From: Scolanthus callimorphus
Taxonomy: Eukaryota; Cnidaria; Anthozoa; Actiniaria; Edwardsiidae
Assembly: GCA_033964015.1 (NCBI GenBank)
Contig: CM066912.1
Location: 18,091,073-18,155,072, forward strand
DNA length: 64,000 nucleotides
Reading direction: 5' to 3'
Shown here: positions 1 to 12,300 of the stretch, piece after piece
Numbering within the stretch: the first letter of the stretch is position 1
How the letters are laid out: each line of letters opens with the position of its first letter
Translations under genes and position numbers: made by a program
Notes under the pieces: generated by a model
The model's input: the letters and a program-made list of their open reading frames with translations, nothing else
Told to the model about the DNA's origin: nothing
Database searches by the model: none

Positions 1-232
1 TGTTTGGTTAAACAAGATTGTTTTTGCCTCACAACACGGGAAGTTTCTTACTGCGATAAACGCTTACTAGCTAAATGATCACTTAGTAACATGTACAGTG
101 TAGTCTATTCAGTTGTCCTTGGAACAGTCCTCTTTTGGGAGATACGGATTTAAACCATTTTTTAAACTAGTTTAACCGGCGGTGTGAATGGGGTAATATG
201 ACCTTAAATCTCCCATCGATTTCTCACTCCAG

Positions 233-373
233 TTTGAAGAAGACGCTATTTACCGCCATCTTGAGCCAGCTCTCGCCTTTCAATTGGAGATCAATCGACT
301 GAGGAACTTCAACTTGGAGTTGGTCCCAATCACTAACCACAACATCCACGTGTACATCGGCTCTGCTAAGAAG
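233..373 (+). CDS. ACACA: ACC exon 1 of window (central region)
   Basis: 47 codons, phase 0 at both ends. It encodes [19 protein letters not shown] followed by [12 protein letters not shown], the animal ACC motif [15 protein letters not shown]. Acceptor ctccag at 227-232 and donor gtttgt at 374. Exon numbering here counts only exons in this window. Confidence 0.93.
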
Positions 374-3300
374 GTTTGTTATGGCTGATATCTTGTAGAA
401 TGGTTTTTCGAAGAAACAGTGAGTAGATCCGTCTGCTGCTGTATTATCATCGTCATTTATGAATGTAAACTCTCGACCAACCGCCTTTAATGGTTATCAA
501 ACAAAAAGATAACAAAGTCGTTGAAGGCATCCTTCGAGCACTTTGGCATTTCTCTTTCTCTGATAAGGAGAACGTTGTAGAACTTTGACTGGGGAAGAGA
601 TTTCTACGGTGAATCATCAAGGGGAAAGTTGATGAAGAGTCTTGAAGAGGGCCTCTCCTCCCGAATTTTGGGCATTAAGGTCATTTTAGCTTCATGCTTA
701 CTGCTGTATTATCACCGCCAAATATGACTAAAAGGCTTTTGTTATGAGAAGCAAAATGCGAATGTTTATTCTTGTATCCCTGAATTCTGTCTGTGTTATC
801 CCAGGTCTCTTCTAAAGTCGAGGTGACCGATCATCGCTTCTTCATACGCACTATCGTCCGTCACTCGGACTTTATAACTAAGGAGGCGTCATTCGAGTAC
901 ATGGAGAAAGAGAGCGAGATTCAGCTGTTGGAAGCCCTGGACCAGCTGGAAGTGTCATTTAGTGAAACGGTAATATAAACTGGTTTAATGGCGTCAGTAG
1001 TACGGCAGTGTACCAGTACATTGAAGGAGTTCCTGCCTTCTACAGTAGTTATTTTGTTTCTTCTTTCCAGCACAAGAGGACAGATTGTAATCATATATTT
1101 CTTCACTTTGTCCCCTGTGTGATCATCGAGCCAGATAGGGTAGGTTGACCTGATATACTGATATACATTTGCAGTTCCAAGACACGAGATACATGACTAC
1201 ATACCCATTGTTTAAACGCGTTAAGCCGGTAAAATGAGATTCTGCATGAGAACAAGATTTATTTAAGGTTTTGGGTTTTTCTGAAGAACTGCAAAGTTTA
1301 ACCAAACTTGTTTTCGTTTCCTTCCGTAAATCATCCAATGGTAGTGAGTTTCCTGACTTGGTATTTTTCTGAGCAACAAAGTAGCGAGCAAGTGTGGTCC
1401 TTTACCATATCAGAGACTATTGGAGACTTGTTGCCCTCTTCCAATACCGCCTGTCAGTTCGCTCTGCTGCTAAAGTGTCGATGTGTTATGTGGGAGGAGA
1501 AAAATGCTGCTCTAACATCAGAAATCGGTTAGACCTTTCGGGTCTTCTCGGTTAAGGACGTTAAACGGTTTGGTCTCGTCTGCCTCTTTTTGTTGTATCT
1601 AGGTGGAGGCTAAAAACAGCTTCACTTGTCGTAGCATTAGCGGATTCAGGGTATTGTCTCTACAGACCTGTTTTCTTTTCTATCTCCCCAGATCGAGGAG
1701 AGTATCCGGCATATAGTCATGCGCTACGGCAGACGGCTGTGGAGACTGAGAGTGCTACAGGCTGAGATTAAGGTCACGGTCAGGTAACACAAGTTGATGT
1801 TGTTGCCAATGGCTTATTTCAAGGAATACCCAATCGAAACCGTAAACAAAAAGTTTTGGATTTAGAGACGGCCACACACACAAAATGGTTTCCATTCACG
1901 ACAGCAAAATGAAGTTCATGTTCACAGAACAAAAAGGTTTTCACAGATCATCGCTAGCGTTGTTTGGCTGAGGGCAGACAAGTTTTTATTTTCTGAATTC
2001 CATTGGGACGTTGTGAATTTAAAAATGGGGGGGGGGGGATAGGCTGTCGGCCAATCTGAAGGATGCCCTATATTGCCCTATTGTATATATAAAGACTATG
2101 TTCAAAGTGATCTTTATCGCATCCGCATGAAAATATCTGAAATGTCATCGTCTTCAAGGCAAGTAGGGTGATTTTTGCGGTAATAATTATTTGATGCGAT
2201 GGAAATTTGGAAAGATTGAAAATTAAAAAAGGATATTCATCTGTTTCAAGGACCACTATTTGTTACAATTTCTTGTAAGAACCATGGGCCACTCCTTTAC
2301 CGTTTTGGCAGGTTAACACCCAACGGCATCAAGATCCCATTGCGCATGTTTATCTCTAACGAGTCTGGTTACTACCTTGACTGTTGTACGTACAGAGAGG
2401 TGGTCGACCCACGGACAGGACAGGTAATTATTACTTGACCATGACTATGTGTGCCATGCATTAGGATATACAGCTAATCAGAAGACGAGCAAGGTGTGGC
2501 ATATTCTGCTGCGGTATCCAGCGGTGTGATGACCAGCGCTTGCAACAGCTTGAAATGGAGTAAAATCTTGTACAGTTGCTGTGTTGTTTATGACAAATGA
2601 TTAATTACTTCGGCAAAGAGGATTAAGACTTCCACGAGGAAAATTTAAACAATAATCTCTTGTATTTATGCCTGTGGTCACTTATTTTTTCGTTGATGAA
2701 TTCGTAAAAAAAGAATTACGTAAATAGGGAATTAATAGCTCTTGTTCTTATTATTCCACTGTTGTCTAGACTGTATCCGAGACTGATAATGTTACTAATT
2801 CTTGCTCCTATTGTACTTTTGTCAGACTGTATTTGAGACTTATGGTCAGAAGCAGGGCCCCCTGCATGGTCTCCCCACGAGCACTCCATACGTCACTAAG
2901 GATCACTTGCAGGTTTGGGCATCACTTGCACCTTGATGCACTTCCCTCTGCCTCGCATGCGTGATAGGGACAACTCACGACTGTGTTTGATAAAACCATT
3001 TAAATTTTGGTAAGGTGCACATTGGTGCACGAAGATTTCAAAACTGCGTACCCCCTTAAATTGGCAATTTTGACTTTAAATAAAGTCGCCTGGAAAAATC
3101 GAATGTCAATTTTTACTACGTAGCATGTTTGAAGCCCAGTATTGTTCCCTTAGGATTTTCGGATTCCCAGATTATTAGCTACAACAACCGAACAGCCTCC
3201 ACATGTGAGAGGATAAAAGTGCATTCTAGTCTGTAGTTTCCTCTGCCAATTTATAATAACCAGACGTTTCGTTACGTAGACGCAAATAAGTAATAAAATG

Positions 3301-6300
3301 CGGGACATGGATGTCGTTATCCGCAATGTAGTCTCTCATGGAGAATCGGTACACTACAAAAGTGTCGTCCCAACTATGGTCCCGCTGTACAGAAAGCAGA
3401 GAGTAACTTGCATTCTGCTCTGTTTTTGTTTCTCATCAGCTCAAGCGTTTCTCGGCCCAGTCCATGGGCACTACATACGTGTACGACTTCCCTGAGTTAT
3501 TTAGACAGGTGAGTGTACCGACATCCCCAAGCCCGCTCCCCACGAGGACTAAGATTATTATATCGGCCTTTTTTTAACAATAGAGCTATATGTAGCTATA
3601 TCGCGAGTTTGAACCAAGCTTGGGTGGTCTTACCATAGGGCTCACAAGAGCGTGGAAATACCGTTTGAAATTGTCACTTTTTGATAAACATACCCCAGCA
3701 CTTGAAATCAAATAAGAAGGTAATTGCTCCTTGTTGATTCAATGATTGTCTTGTCTTCTTTCCTGGGGTTTAAGAGCCCTTTTTCGAGAGGGAAATCCGA
3801 TTTTATTATCTCTCGTAGCCGAACTAAACTCATCATCACTCAATACAAATGCACAAGGGATGCAAGAAAAACCTTGACATTGACTCGTTCTCGACCCCGA
3901 TATTATCGCTGAATTTCTTACGAGTTTCAGGAAAACAGGTCCATGATTTATACAAAAAAAATCATTAAATTCAAATTTCAAGGGGCATCAGTATTGGTGT
4001 ATTCCTTGTATATGGATGTGCCTGCCCTGCTTGCCGTCCGATCTCTAGCCTGGGCACCAATACCATCCTCATACTATTGCAATTAGTGTGATTTCAGGGA
4101 ACTTGAACTGGAGCAATGCTCTGTGAACATTCCCTGACACATACTGATTACATATGGCAAGCCTATAAATAAATATTTTTGCAGGCCACAAGTTGAACGT
4201 TAAATCAGCGAGGAACTCTCTGTTAGTAGCGTTCAACACAGAGTGGCCTTGCCCACGGAGTTGTGGTAACTCCTTTGCTTATTAACTATGTTACAAACAG
4301 TAGCTGCTTATTTACAACAAAGATTATCGCCCCTGCATATCTTGTTTCTTTGTAGGCGATATCCAAGCAGTGGGTAAAGTGGCTCAAACAGTCTGGTGAT
4401 AAAGAAGTGCAACCCACTCGTGATCTGGTGAGTCGATTACATTTCGCCTCAACGCCTTCACTGCAACGACTATATCGCCTTCTCAAACTCATGAATAATT
4501 CATCAAGCTTAAACAAAGAAAAGCATAATCGTGATGGAGGTTTGGATACGCGATGTTAATTTGCATAGATTTGTCCACCTTTTTTTCTTGACTTTAAATG
4601 ACTCGTCTGAAAAACTATATCAAAACGCGACAGTGTTTTTCATCAGGATTTTCAAGCACCTCGAAGTCAGTTAAACAACTCGGCTTTGCCTCGTTTTTTC
4701 AACCCACTTCTCGGTGTTTGAAATCCTAATAAAACACTCGTGTTTGATATATAACGTGAAAATTCTGTCATGTTCAGATGAGAACGAGTTGTAGTTTCTA
4801 TCACTGTTATTATGTCCCGTGAAAAAATGTTACTCGAATTTTCAGTACTCTTTGAATACTGTGTTAAGGATTTACGTAAGAACCCAGTATGATTAAGAAT
4901 GATGCGCATGTTTCTAGCTTTTCTTTTTTGGCAAAACTGCAATGAAAATTTGCATCCTGTACTTCAGAAAGTTCCCAACTTGATCCATCCCTTGATCTCC
5001 CCCCATTGACCGTGCAATTGACCTTGCGTTTGCTCTGTAAAGGTCATACCTTGATGGGACGTGGGCAACTAACCGAAACGCATTGTATATACCTGATTGT
5101 CTGTTCAGTTGAGTTACATGACTTGTTTGTGCTTTACAGATCAAGGTGACGGAGTTTGTGCTTGACGAGAATGACCAGCTGCTACCAATCAACCGCCTGC
5201 CAGGAGAAAACACGGTTAGATAATGTACCTATAATAACTTTGATGAGAATGACCAGCGATTACCAAGCAACAATAGTTGTGTCATCCCGAAAGGTTTTTA
5301 CGAAATGTTCTGAGAAAGAGATGACTAGTACAAACCTTTACTGCCTGAGGTCAGCAATTTTTGTTCCGTTTGTCAACTTAGTGGATCTACCTTGTGTTTT
5401 CATGCAGACTGGTATGATAGCTTGGAAGATGGATTGCGTGACTCCTGAAAGTTCTCCCGACAGACGTGAGGTATTGATCAAAACATTATTGTGGTCATGG
5501 GCCGTACTAAGGCTCAGTCGACACAAAATGGCTGGCAGATTACTTATCACTCGCACCATCGGAAAGCGTGTGTCTTTTGTAACTGACAATATATCATTGA
5601 AGGCACCAGATAAGTAATTTAACGTGTTTTATTGCATTGCAGTTTATAGTTGTGGCGAATGACATCACTCACATGATTGGCTCATTCGCCCCACCAGAGG
5701 ACGCCTTGTTTAAGGTACATGATTCTAGCTGACCCAGTCATTTTATGCCGAGCGCTTCCGTAGGAACCTTCCATAGAGCGTGCGTGCCTATTATTGTATG
5801 TTCTTCACAATGAAAGATTCAGATCAGCAGAGAAAACGCAGCCTGAGTACTGCCAAGTAAAGTATAGGGCCAGCTGCGGCATGACATTAGCACAAATTGT
5901 TTGCATGGACGTGTTTGGCGCGAATCTAAAACTGAATCAAAATGGTGAGATGATCTTGTGTAAGACGGTAGAGGGAGGACCCTATTTATGTGGAATAGCC
6001 TGCCCCCTCCTCTAATTTTTCTGTATTACAACATTCTGTGATGATTACTTTGATAATAAAATGACTGTCCAGCAAAATTGGGAAATTTAGTGACAGCGAG
6101 GCAGTCTAGCTCTTCATACAAAAGCCGCGTGGCCTAATGGATAAGGCGTCTGACTTCGGATCGGAAGATTGAGGTTTCGAGTCCCTTCGCGGTCGGTGTT
6201 TGTCTTTTTTTTTGTATTTTACCAAGTAATTGTTCCCGGCCCCGCATGCCTAAGATCTAGGACATACGTCGTTCTAATTATGAGCTGCTTTGCAAATGAA

Positions 6301-9300
6301 GTGACAGTTTTCTCATTTTTACTCGGAACGGATTAGACTGCCGTATGCCGTATCATAGTTTATAGAGGGGAATGGTTGGGAAGCCCGGCAAACTTTAAAG
6401 AAACAACACAATAGCGTGGGCTGGATGTTCAGAGGGGGTATCACGTGACACTGAGAGTGCACAATCTTTTGTTTCAAGCTCATATAATGTGCGTAGGTGA
6501 AAGTACACTTGCATCTTATTGGCTGGAGTTTGGTACTCATGTACCGTGACAGTGCACAGACAAAAGGATTCCACAGAAACCCTGAACAAAGAGATAGTAC
6601 AATAACAGGGTGTCAGGTTTCCTAACCATTCCACTCGATTAACTTTGGTCATATGCGCAATGGTGGGCTCTCGGGAACTCCCAAATTAGCCTTGTTGTAA
6701 CTTCCAAAGTTAAACTTGTTTACAAATGTCAAATATATTTATGTGTTTCCCCCATTCTAGAAAGCATCGGAGCTGGCACGCGCACAGGGAATCCCATTCG
6801 TGTACATCTCGGCGAACAGCGGCGCGCGCATAGGCGTGGCGGAGGAGGTTAAGCACGTGTTCAAAGTGGCCTGGAACAACCCCAAGGCACCAGACAAGGT
6901 ACTTTGAGAAGATCCTTACTTGGAGTTTTCGCCCTCTCTCAAGGGAAGTAATTAACACTTATTGGATGACGTTGAGCATGATAGTGAGATTTGTCAACGC
7001 CGAGGTTTGTGTTATCTGCCGAATCGAAGCTGAGGCGGATAACACTAACTCGAGGCGTTGACAAATCTCACTATCATGCGAAAACCGAATTCAATAATTG
7101 TTTTGTTATTCAGCAAACAGCAATTCTTACCTGGCCTTAACGAATTCCACGATGAAGCATTGCTCGGCGAAACGATTTTTCAACTTCAGTTTACGTCCAT
7201 TGGTATTTTCCACTTCGTATTCAATTCAAATAGCCATAGTTGATGTTTAGAAATCCTGAGCAATGATCTCTCGGCAAAAATTAAAGCATATTCAACGAGA
7301 ATATTGGCAAAATTGGCTTTCGCTTCCGAAATGAAAACCAACATGGCGGCCAAACCTATTGGCTTGCGTTATGACGTCATTAGAGTGCATCAATCCTAAT
7401 GTCTGTAGTATGACGTCACGCACTGCGGCCAACAAGATTTCGCTGCGTACTCTTAGCCAATCAGAACCGAGATAGTGGCATGGCTAAATAATAATTCCTG
7501 GTATTTGCGATGCACGTGTACAGCACTGATTAGAAAACTGATTATTAGTCGACATTTGACCATTATCTTGCGAGAACATTGTCTGATACGTAGCCGACGA
7601 GGGACGCAGTCCCAAGTTGTTTATCAGACGATTTTCAAAATCGAGCAGCATAATTTACTCACGCACATCGATGGCACAAAACATCCAAGAAAGGATTTGT
7701 TTACGAGTTCAACGTATCAAATTTCACTCAGATAACACGTGCAGAAGACGGATATTGTTGTTTAGCTGCAGTTAAACTGTCAGAACGACCAGAAACATAT
7801 AATTTCTTTGATGTGGAAATATTAAAAAAGAAGTATCTAGTAATAATGTGTAAAATTCGTTTTTGATCATATCCGAGTTAAACGGGTAAAATAGTCCGAT
7901 AAGGAATTTGGAGATCGCCCGCCATCTTGAAAAAGCGTACCGGAAATGATGATGATTATTATTAAATGAATTCGGCAGGTGCAACCGGATGTAAAATGAC
8001 GTCACACACTCAAGACGCGACGTCACACACTCAAGACGATCTCCCTGAAAGCAGATTTTGAGGAATTGAGCTTGAAAAGGAGGGCGAGTGCAATTTTGAT
8101 ACTTTTTGAAAAACCCACTCGTGCAAATAAATTCCAAATTGAACTCGAAGTCGTATGATTTCCTATTCGAACAGTTCATTAGCCCCATAATTTTTTGGAA
8201 AAAATGCATTCAAATTTGGTCGTTCTGGCACTTTTACGTTGTCAGTTATAAGAGGAAGCTTCCGCTAAGAAGAGTTATTCCAATGTACGAAGGTTTCCGA
8301 TTTGGATCTGCAAAGTGATCCGGCGGCAAGTAGAAAATTGTCGCGCTCATAATAGATGATAGATGACAGATGATCGATGATAGACGATAGGCGATAGGCG
8401 ATAGGCGATAGGCGATAGGCGATAGGCGATAGGCGATAGGCGATAGGCGATAGGCGATAGGCGATAGGCGATAGGCGATAGGCGATAGGCGATAGACGAT
8501 AGACGATAGACGATAGACGATAGACGATAGACGATAGCGATAGACGATAGCGATAGACGATAGCGATAGACGATAGATGGTGCTTTGTACGTTTGCATTT
8601 ATGTCACTTAAGAATACGACATGCAAAAAATATCTGTGACACACCACTGTAAGAATAACTCTCACTAACGAGAGAAAAAACATTTGAAATGTCTCGCTTG
8701 GGGCAGATAAGTCAATGTACGAAGGTTTCCGATTTGAATCCGCAAAGTCAATGTCCGCATTTCCGTAATAGCGGGAGCGAGTTTCAGTCATTTCTATATA
8801 CGTTTCGCCGGATGACTGGCTTTGTCCGTATTACCGGGGTGTCCGTAAATGCGTGGTAACGGCCATAGACGAGAGTCGGCTGTAATTGGGTAATTGAATT
8901 CCTTGAAAGGGGAATATTTTTTCCCTCGCTTTTGCTTTGCGGACATGCTCGAGGTTCGCAGAGGCGGCTCTCGGGGGTTTTTCCTTTGACCTTCACACTT
9001 GAGATCTGCTACCCTCTTTTGTTACATTCACTTATTGTGTAATGACTGCGTGACTTCGGATCAGAAGATTGAGGGCTCGAGTCCCTTCGCGGTCGTAGTT
9101 AATTTTCTTTCTTTTTCTTTCTTTAGGGTTTCAAGTATCTTTACGTCACGCCGAGCGAATTCAAGAAGGTAAATTTACTTATAAAGTAAATTGTAAACGG
9201 AATACAAAATACATAAAGTTTTACGTTATTGTCAGCTAGTGGCTTCCCTTTCGCTTCACCAAAGTTATTGCTACATTTTCTTCACGTTCTCTTTAGTTAA

Positions 9301-12300
9301 GCGCCACCAACTCGATACATGCTGAACTGATAGAGGATGATGGGGAGTCTAGATATCTCATCAAGGATATTATCGGTACGTCCATATCAAAGCACGACCT
9401 CATTTTCAATAACATACAAAAATTCTGTATACCTAGGTGTTACGATAAAACATGGCCGCGCGGAGATACGATTACTTCACTACTTTTGGCGTTATCATAA
9501 CTTGTCTGGGCTACAGAACTTCCTGCCACTCCCATCGGACAAATAACATAGTTTAGCCCACGATATACACTTTAAAATTAAATCACTTCTTAAATCACTT
9601 CTTACTAATTTTCATAATTCTGCGAAATGCAACTAACAAACCGCGGTTTGGCTTCCATCTATTAAACGATTATCAGCTCTGGGTGATTTCACACAGGCGT
9701 TGAGTGTTTTTTTAACACATAAGGACTACCTATGTTTCAAAAACATAAATTGAAACCGAAACGTTTTACAAATATCCATGCGCCTGTCTCTAAAGGTTTG
9801 ATGAACGGATGTAAAGTGGGAAGCCAAAACGCAGTTCGTCATTCGGTGATGTACAGTGGGAAGCCAAAACGCAGTTTGTCGTTCGGGGATGTAAAGTGGG
9901 AAGCCAAAACGCAGTTTGTCATTCGGGATGTACAGTGGGAAGCCAAAACGCAGTTTGTCATTCGGTGATGTAAAGTGGGAAGCCAAAACGCAGTTTGTCG
10001 TTCGGGGATGTAAAGTGGGAAGCCAAAACGCAGTTTGTCATTCGGTGATGTAAAGTGGGAAGCCAAAACGCAGTTTGTCGTTCGGGGATGTAAAGTGGGA
10101 AGCCAAAACGCAGTTTGTCATTCGGGGATGTACAGTGGGAAGCCAAAACGCAGTTTGTCGTTCGGGGATGTAAAGTGGGCGCGAGCTCGCAGAAGTGAAA
10201 ATTACAGTAAGATACTACTATTGTTTGTTTAATTATGCCGTTTCGACGAAAAAATACCCCGCAAAGAAGTTCTTTAAACTTACTTGCCTGCCCCTTTTTT
10301 ATCATTTAAAGCTTTATTACTTTATTCCTCCGTATTCTTTACATGTTTTTTTTTTTTTTCATATATAATATATCTATATATATATATATATCTAGGCTGC
10401 CCCTTACCGGCTCTACTGTTTGTTATTCGAGACAGAGAGCCGGCGACATACAAATCCTCGACAGCTCAGCCATGCTGGCTATGACCAGGTATTTTATGAA
10501 GTGTGTACTTCAAGCAAGGGAATATGGTTAAGGTGTATACTGCCGCTCTTCCTGCGTACTAGAAATAATCATGGATGAGTGAAGTGCGTTCCCTGTCATA
10601 CTTGTGTGGGGCGCTGTTTTCAGCTCACACTGATAAGTCACAGCAAGCCGGTTAGCAAAACCTGTATGACCGCTCGTCTAGCAAAGACATGCAAACGAGG
10701 CAGAAACATTCAACGCTGCACGATTCGAACGCAATAAGTTTATTTTCTTGAGTCTATAAGTTTATTTTCTTGAGTCTATAAGTTTATTTTCTTGAGTCTA
10801 TAAGTTTATTTTCTTGAGTCTATAAGTTTCGAAAAAATGGCGGCAAAGCAGTGCATTGTGGGCAGTGCATTTGTCGGTTCCTTTGATATGCGCATGCGCC
10901 GGTTCCTTTGATATGCAACAATATACAAAACCGTATTATCAATGCTTCCCGAGTGGCCTTTTAGAAACAATTTACAATGCTATTATCTGCTATGAAAATT
11001 TGTCTTTAGTATAAACCAACTAATGGTCTATTACAAATCCTGCATTCTGATTGGCTGAGCTACTAATCTACTGAAGTACCTGGCAAAATCACCACCTTTC
11101 TTTGCAAAATAATGGTATTCATTGCCAAACCCGACCAACTATTTGGGTTTATACTAAAACAATTAGACCTCTCGTCCTCATGTGCTATGATATCAATAGA
11201 CCATTCGGCCTTCGGCCTCATGGTCTATTCATGATAGCACATTCGGCCTCGAGGTCTAATTGTTAATTGGAGAGCTTGATCTGGCATCATTAGAAGTGCA
11301 CTTTCTTCGCGAAGGTTCTCTTGAATTTATACATCATTGTCAGGCTCGTGATTCTATTTCTGATGTCCTAATAAACCCTCGACTTCGGCTTTCCGTCTCA
11401 TCGGTGTTTGTTCTCTTTGCGTACAGCCAGTTTCTAAAGTCCTTCAAAAGGACGAAGTATACAACTGGGCTAAGGGCGGCATTTGCGAATGACAAAAACT
11501 TGAGTGTAAAATACAAATCAAATGAATAATAGTTCCATATCGCATCGTACCCTACCATATCAGACACACGTAGAATTGCGAGCATGGAATATAAAGGCGT
11601 TACGAGCAAGACAGATAGAAATAGCGAGCATAGAACCACACGTGCTGCGCAATGGAATGCCTTGACCCTTTTAAGCACATGAACCCGAGTGAGTTGTAGC
11701 GCACTACAAGTTTGTTTAAGTCTCTTTAGTAAGATAACGTTTAGGATGAAGATGATGATTTGCAGCATTATGATACAACTATAGAAAACTGGATAGTAGA
11801 TATCAGCCCATTGAGCGCGTGCGTAGTAGCAGTCGACTGTAGCATTGACAGTACGAAGTTGAGCATCCATCATAAAGGGTAGAGTTAGTAAGCCGACAAT
11901 GATCCAAGGAGCAAGAACTAGGAAGACCATGGACCAGCGGGTCAGGGGCGTCAATTGGATTTTCGATGTCACTGCTTTGTACCGCTCAATTGTTATAATC
12001 AACAGTGTGACGAGGGAAGCACAGGGCGCTATATTGAAGAGCCAAATGTAGAGTTTACATGTTAGAATACCTAAAGTTCCTGTTCCAAGCCGCCATGTCT
12101 GGATTCCTGATAAATATTCCACCAGCAACCTCATAGGGTATAGTAGCAGAGCCAGTAGATCGGATATTGCCATGTTCGCTATGAAGATGTACACGTTCCG
12201 TTGAAGATTCCTCTTGAACCAGACTAGCAGGATCACAACCGTGTTCCAAAACGCCCCAAATATTATCACCACAAAGAGTGCGGCAATTTTGATATTGATA

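Larger units (their letters stand above)
374..5139 (+). other. ACC introns 1-8: no extra features
   Basis: Introns 374-804, 970-1070, 1140-1691, 1784-2311, 2424-2825, 2913-3439, 3509-4355 and 4428-5139 are AT-rich with scattered stops in all frames. I see no gene, RNA or clear repeat apart from a G-run at ~2,027-2,038. Positions 1-232 likewise look like intron. Confidence 0.6.

Noticed and set aside
8246..8791. Minus-strand frames rich in [11 protein letters not shown]
   Set aside because: Translation of the GATAGGC heptamer microsatellite.
9958..10305. 115-codon minus-strand frame
   Set aside because: Mostly the 40-bp minisatellite in translation.
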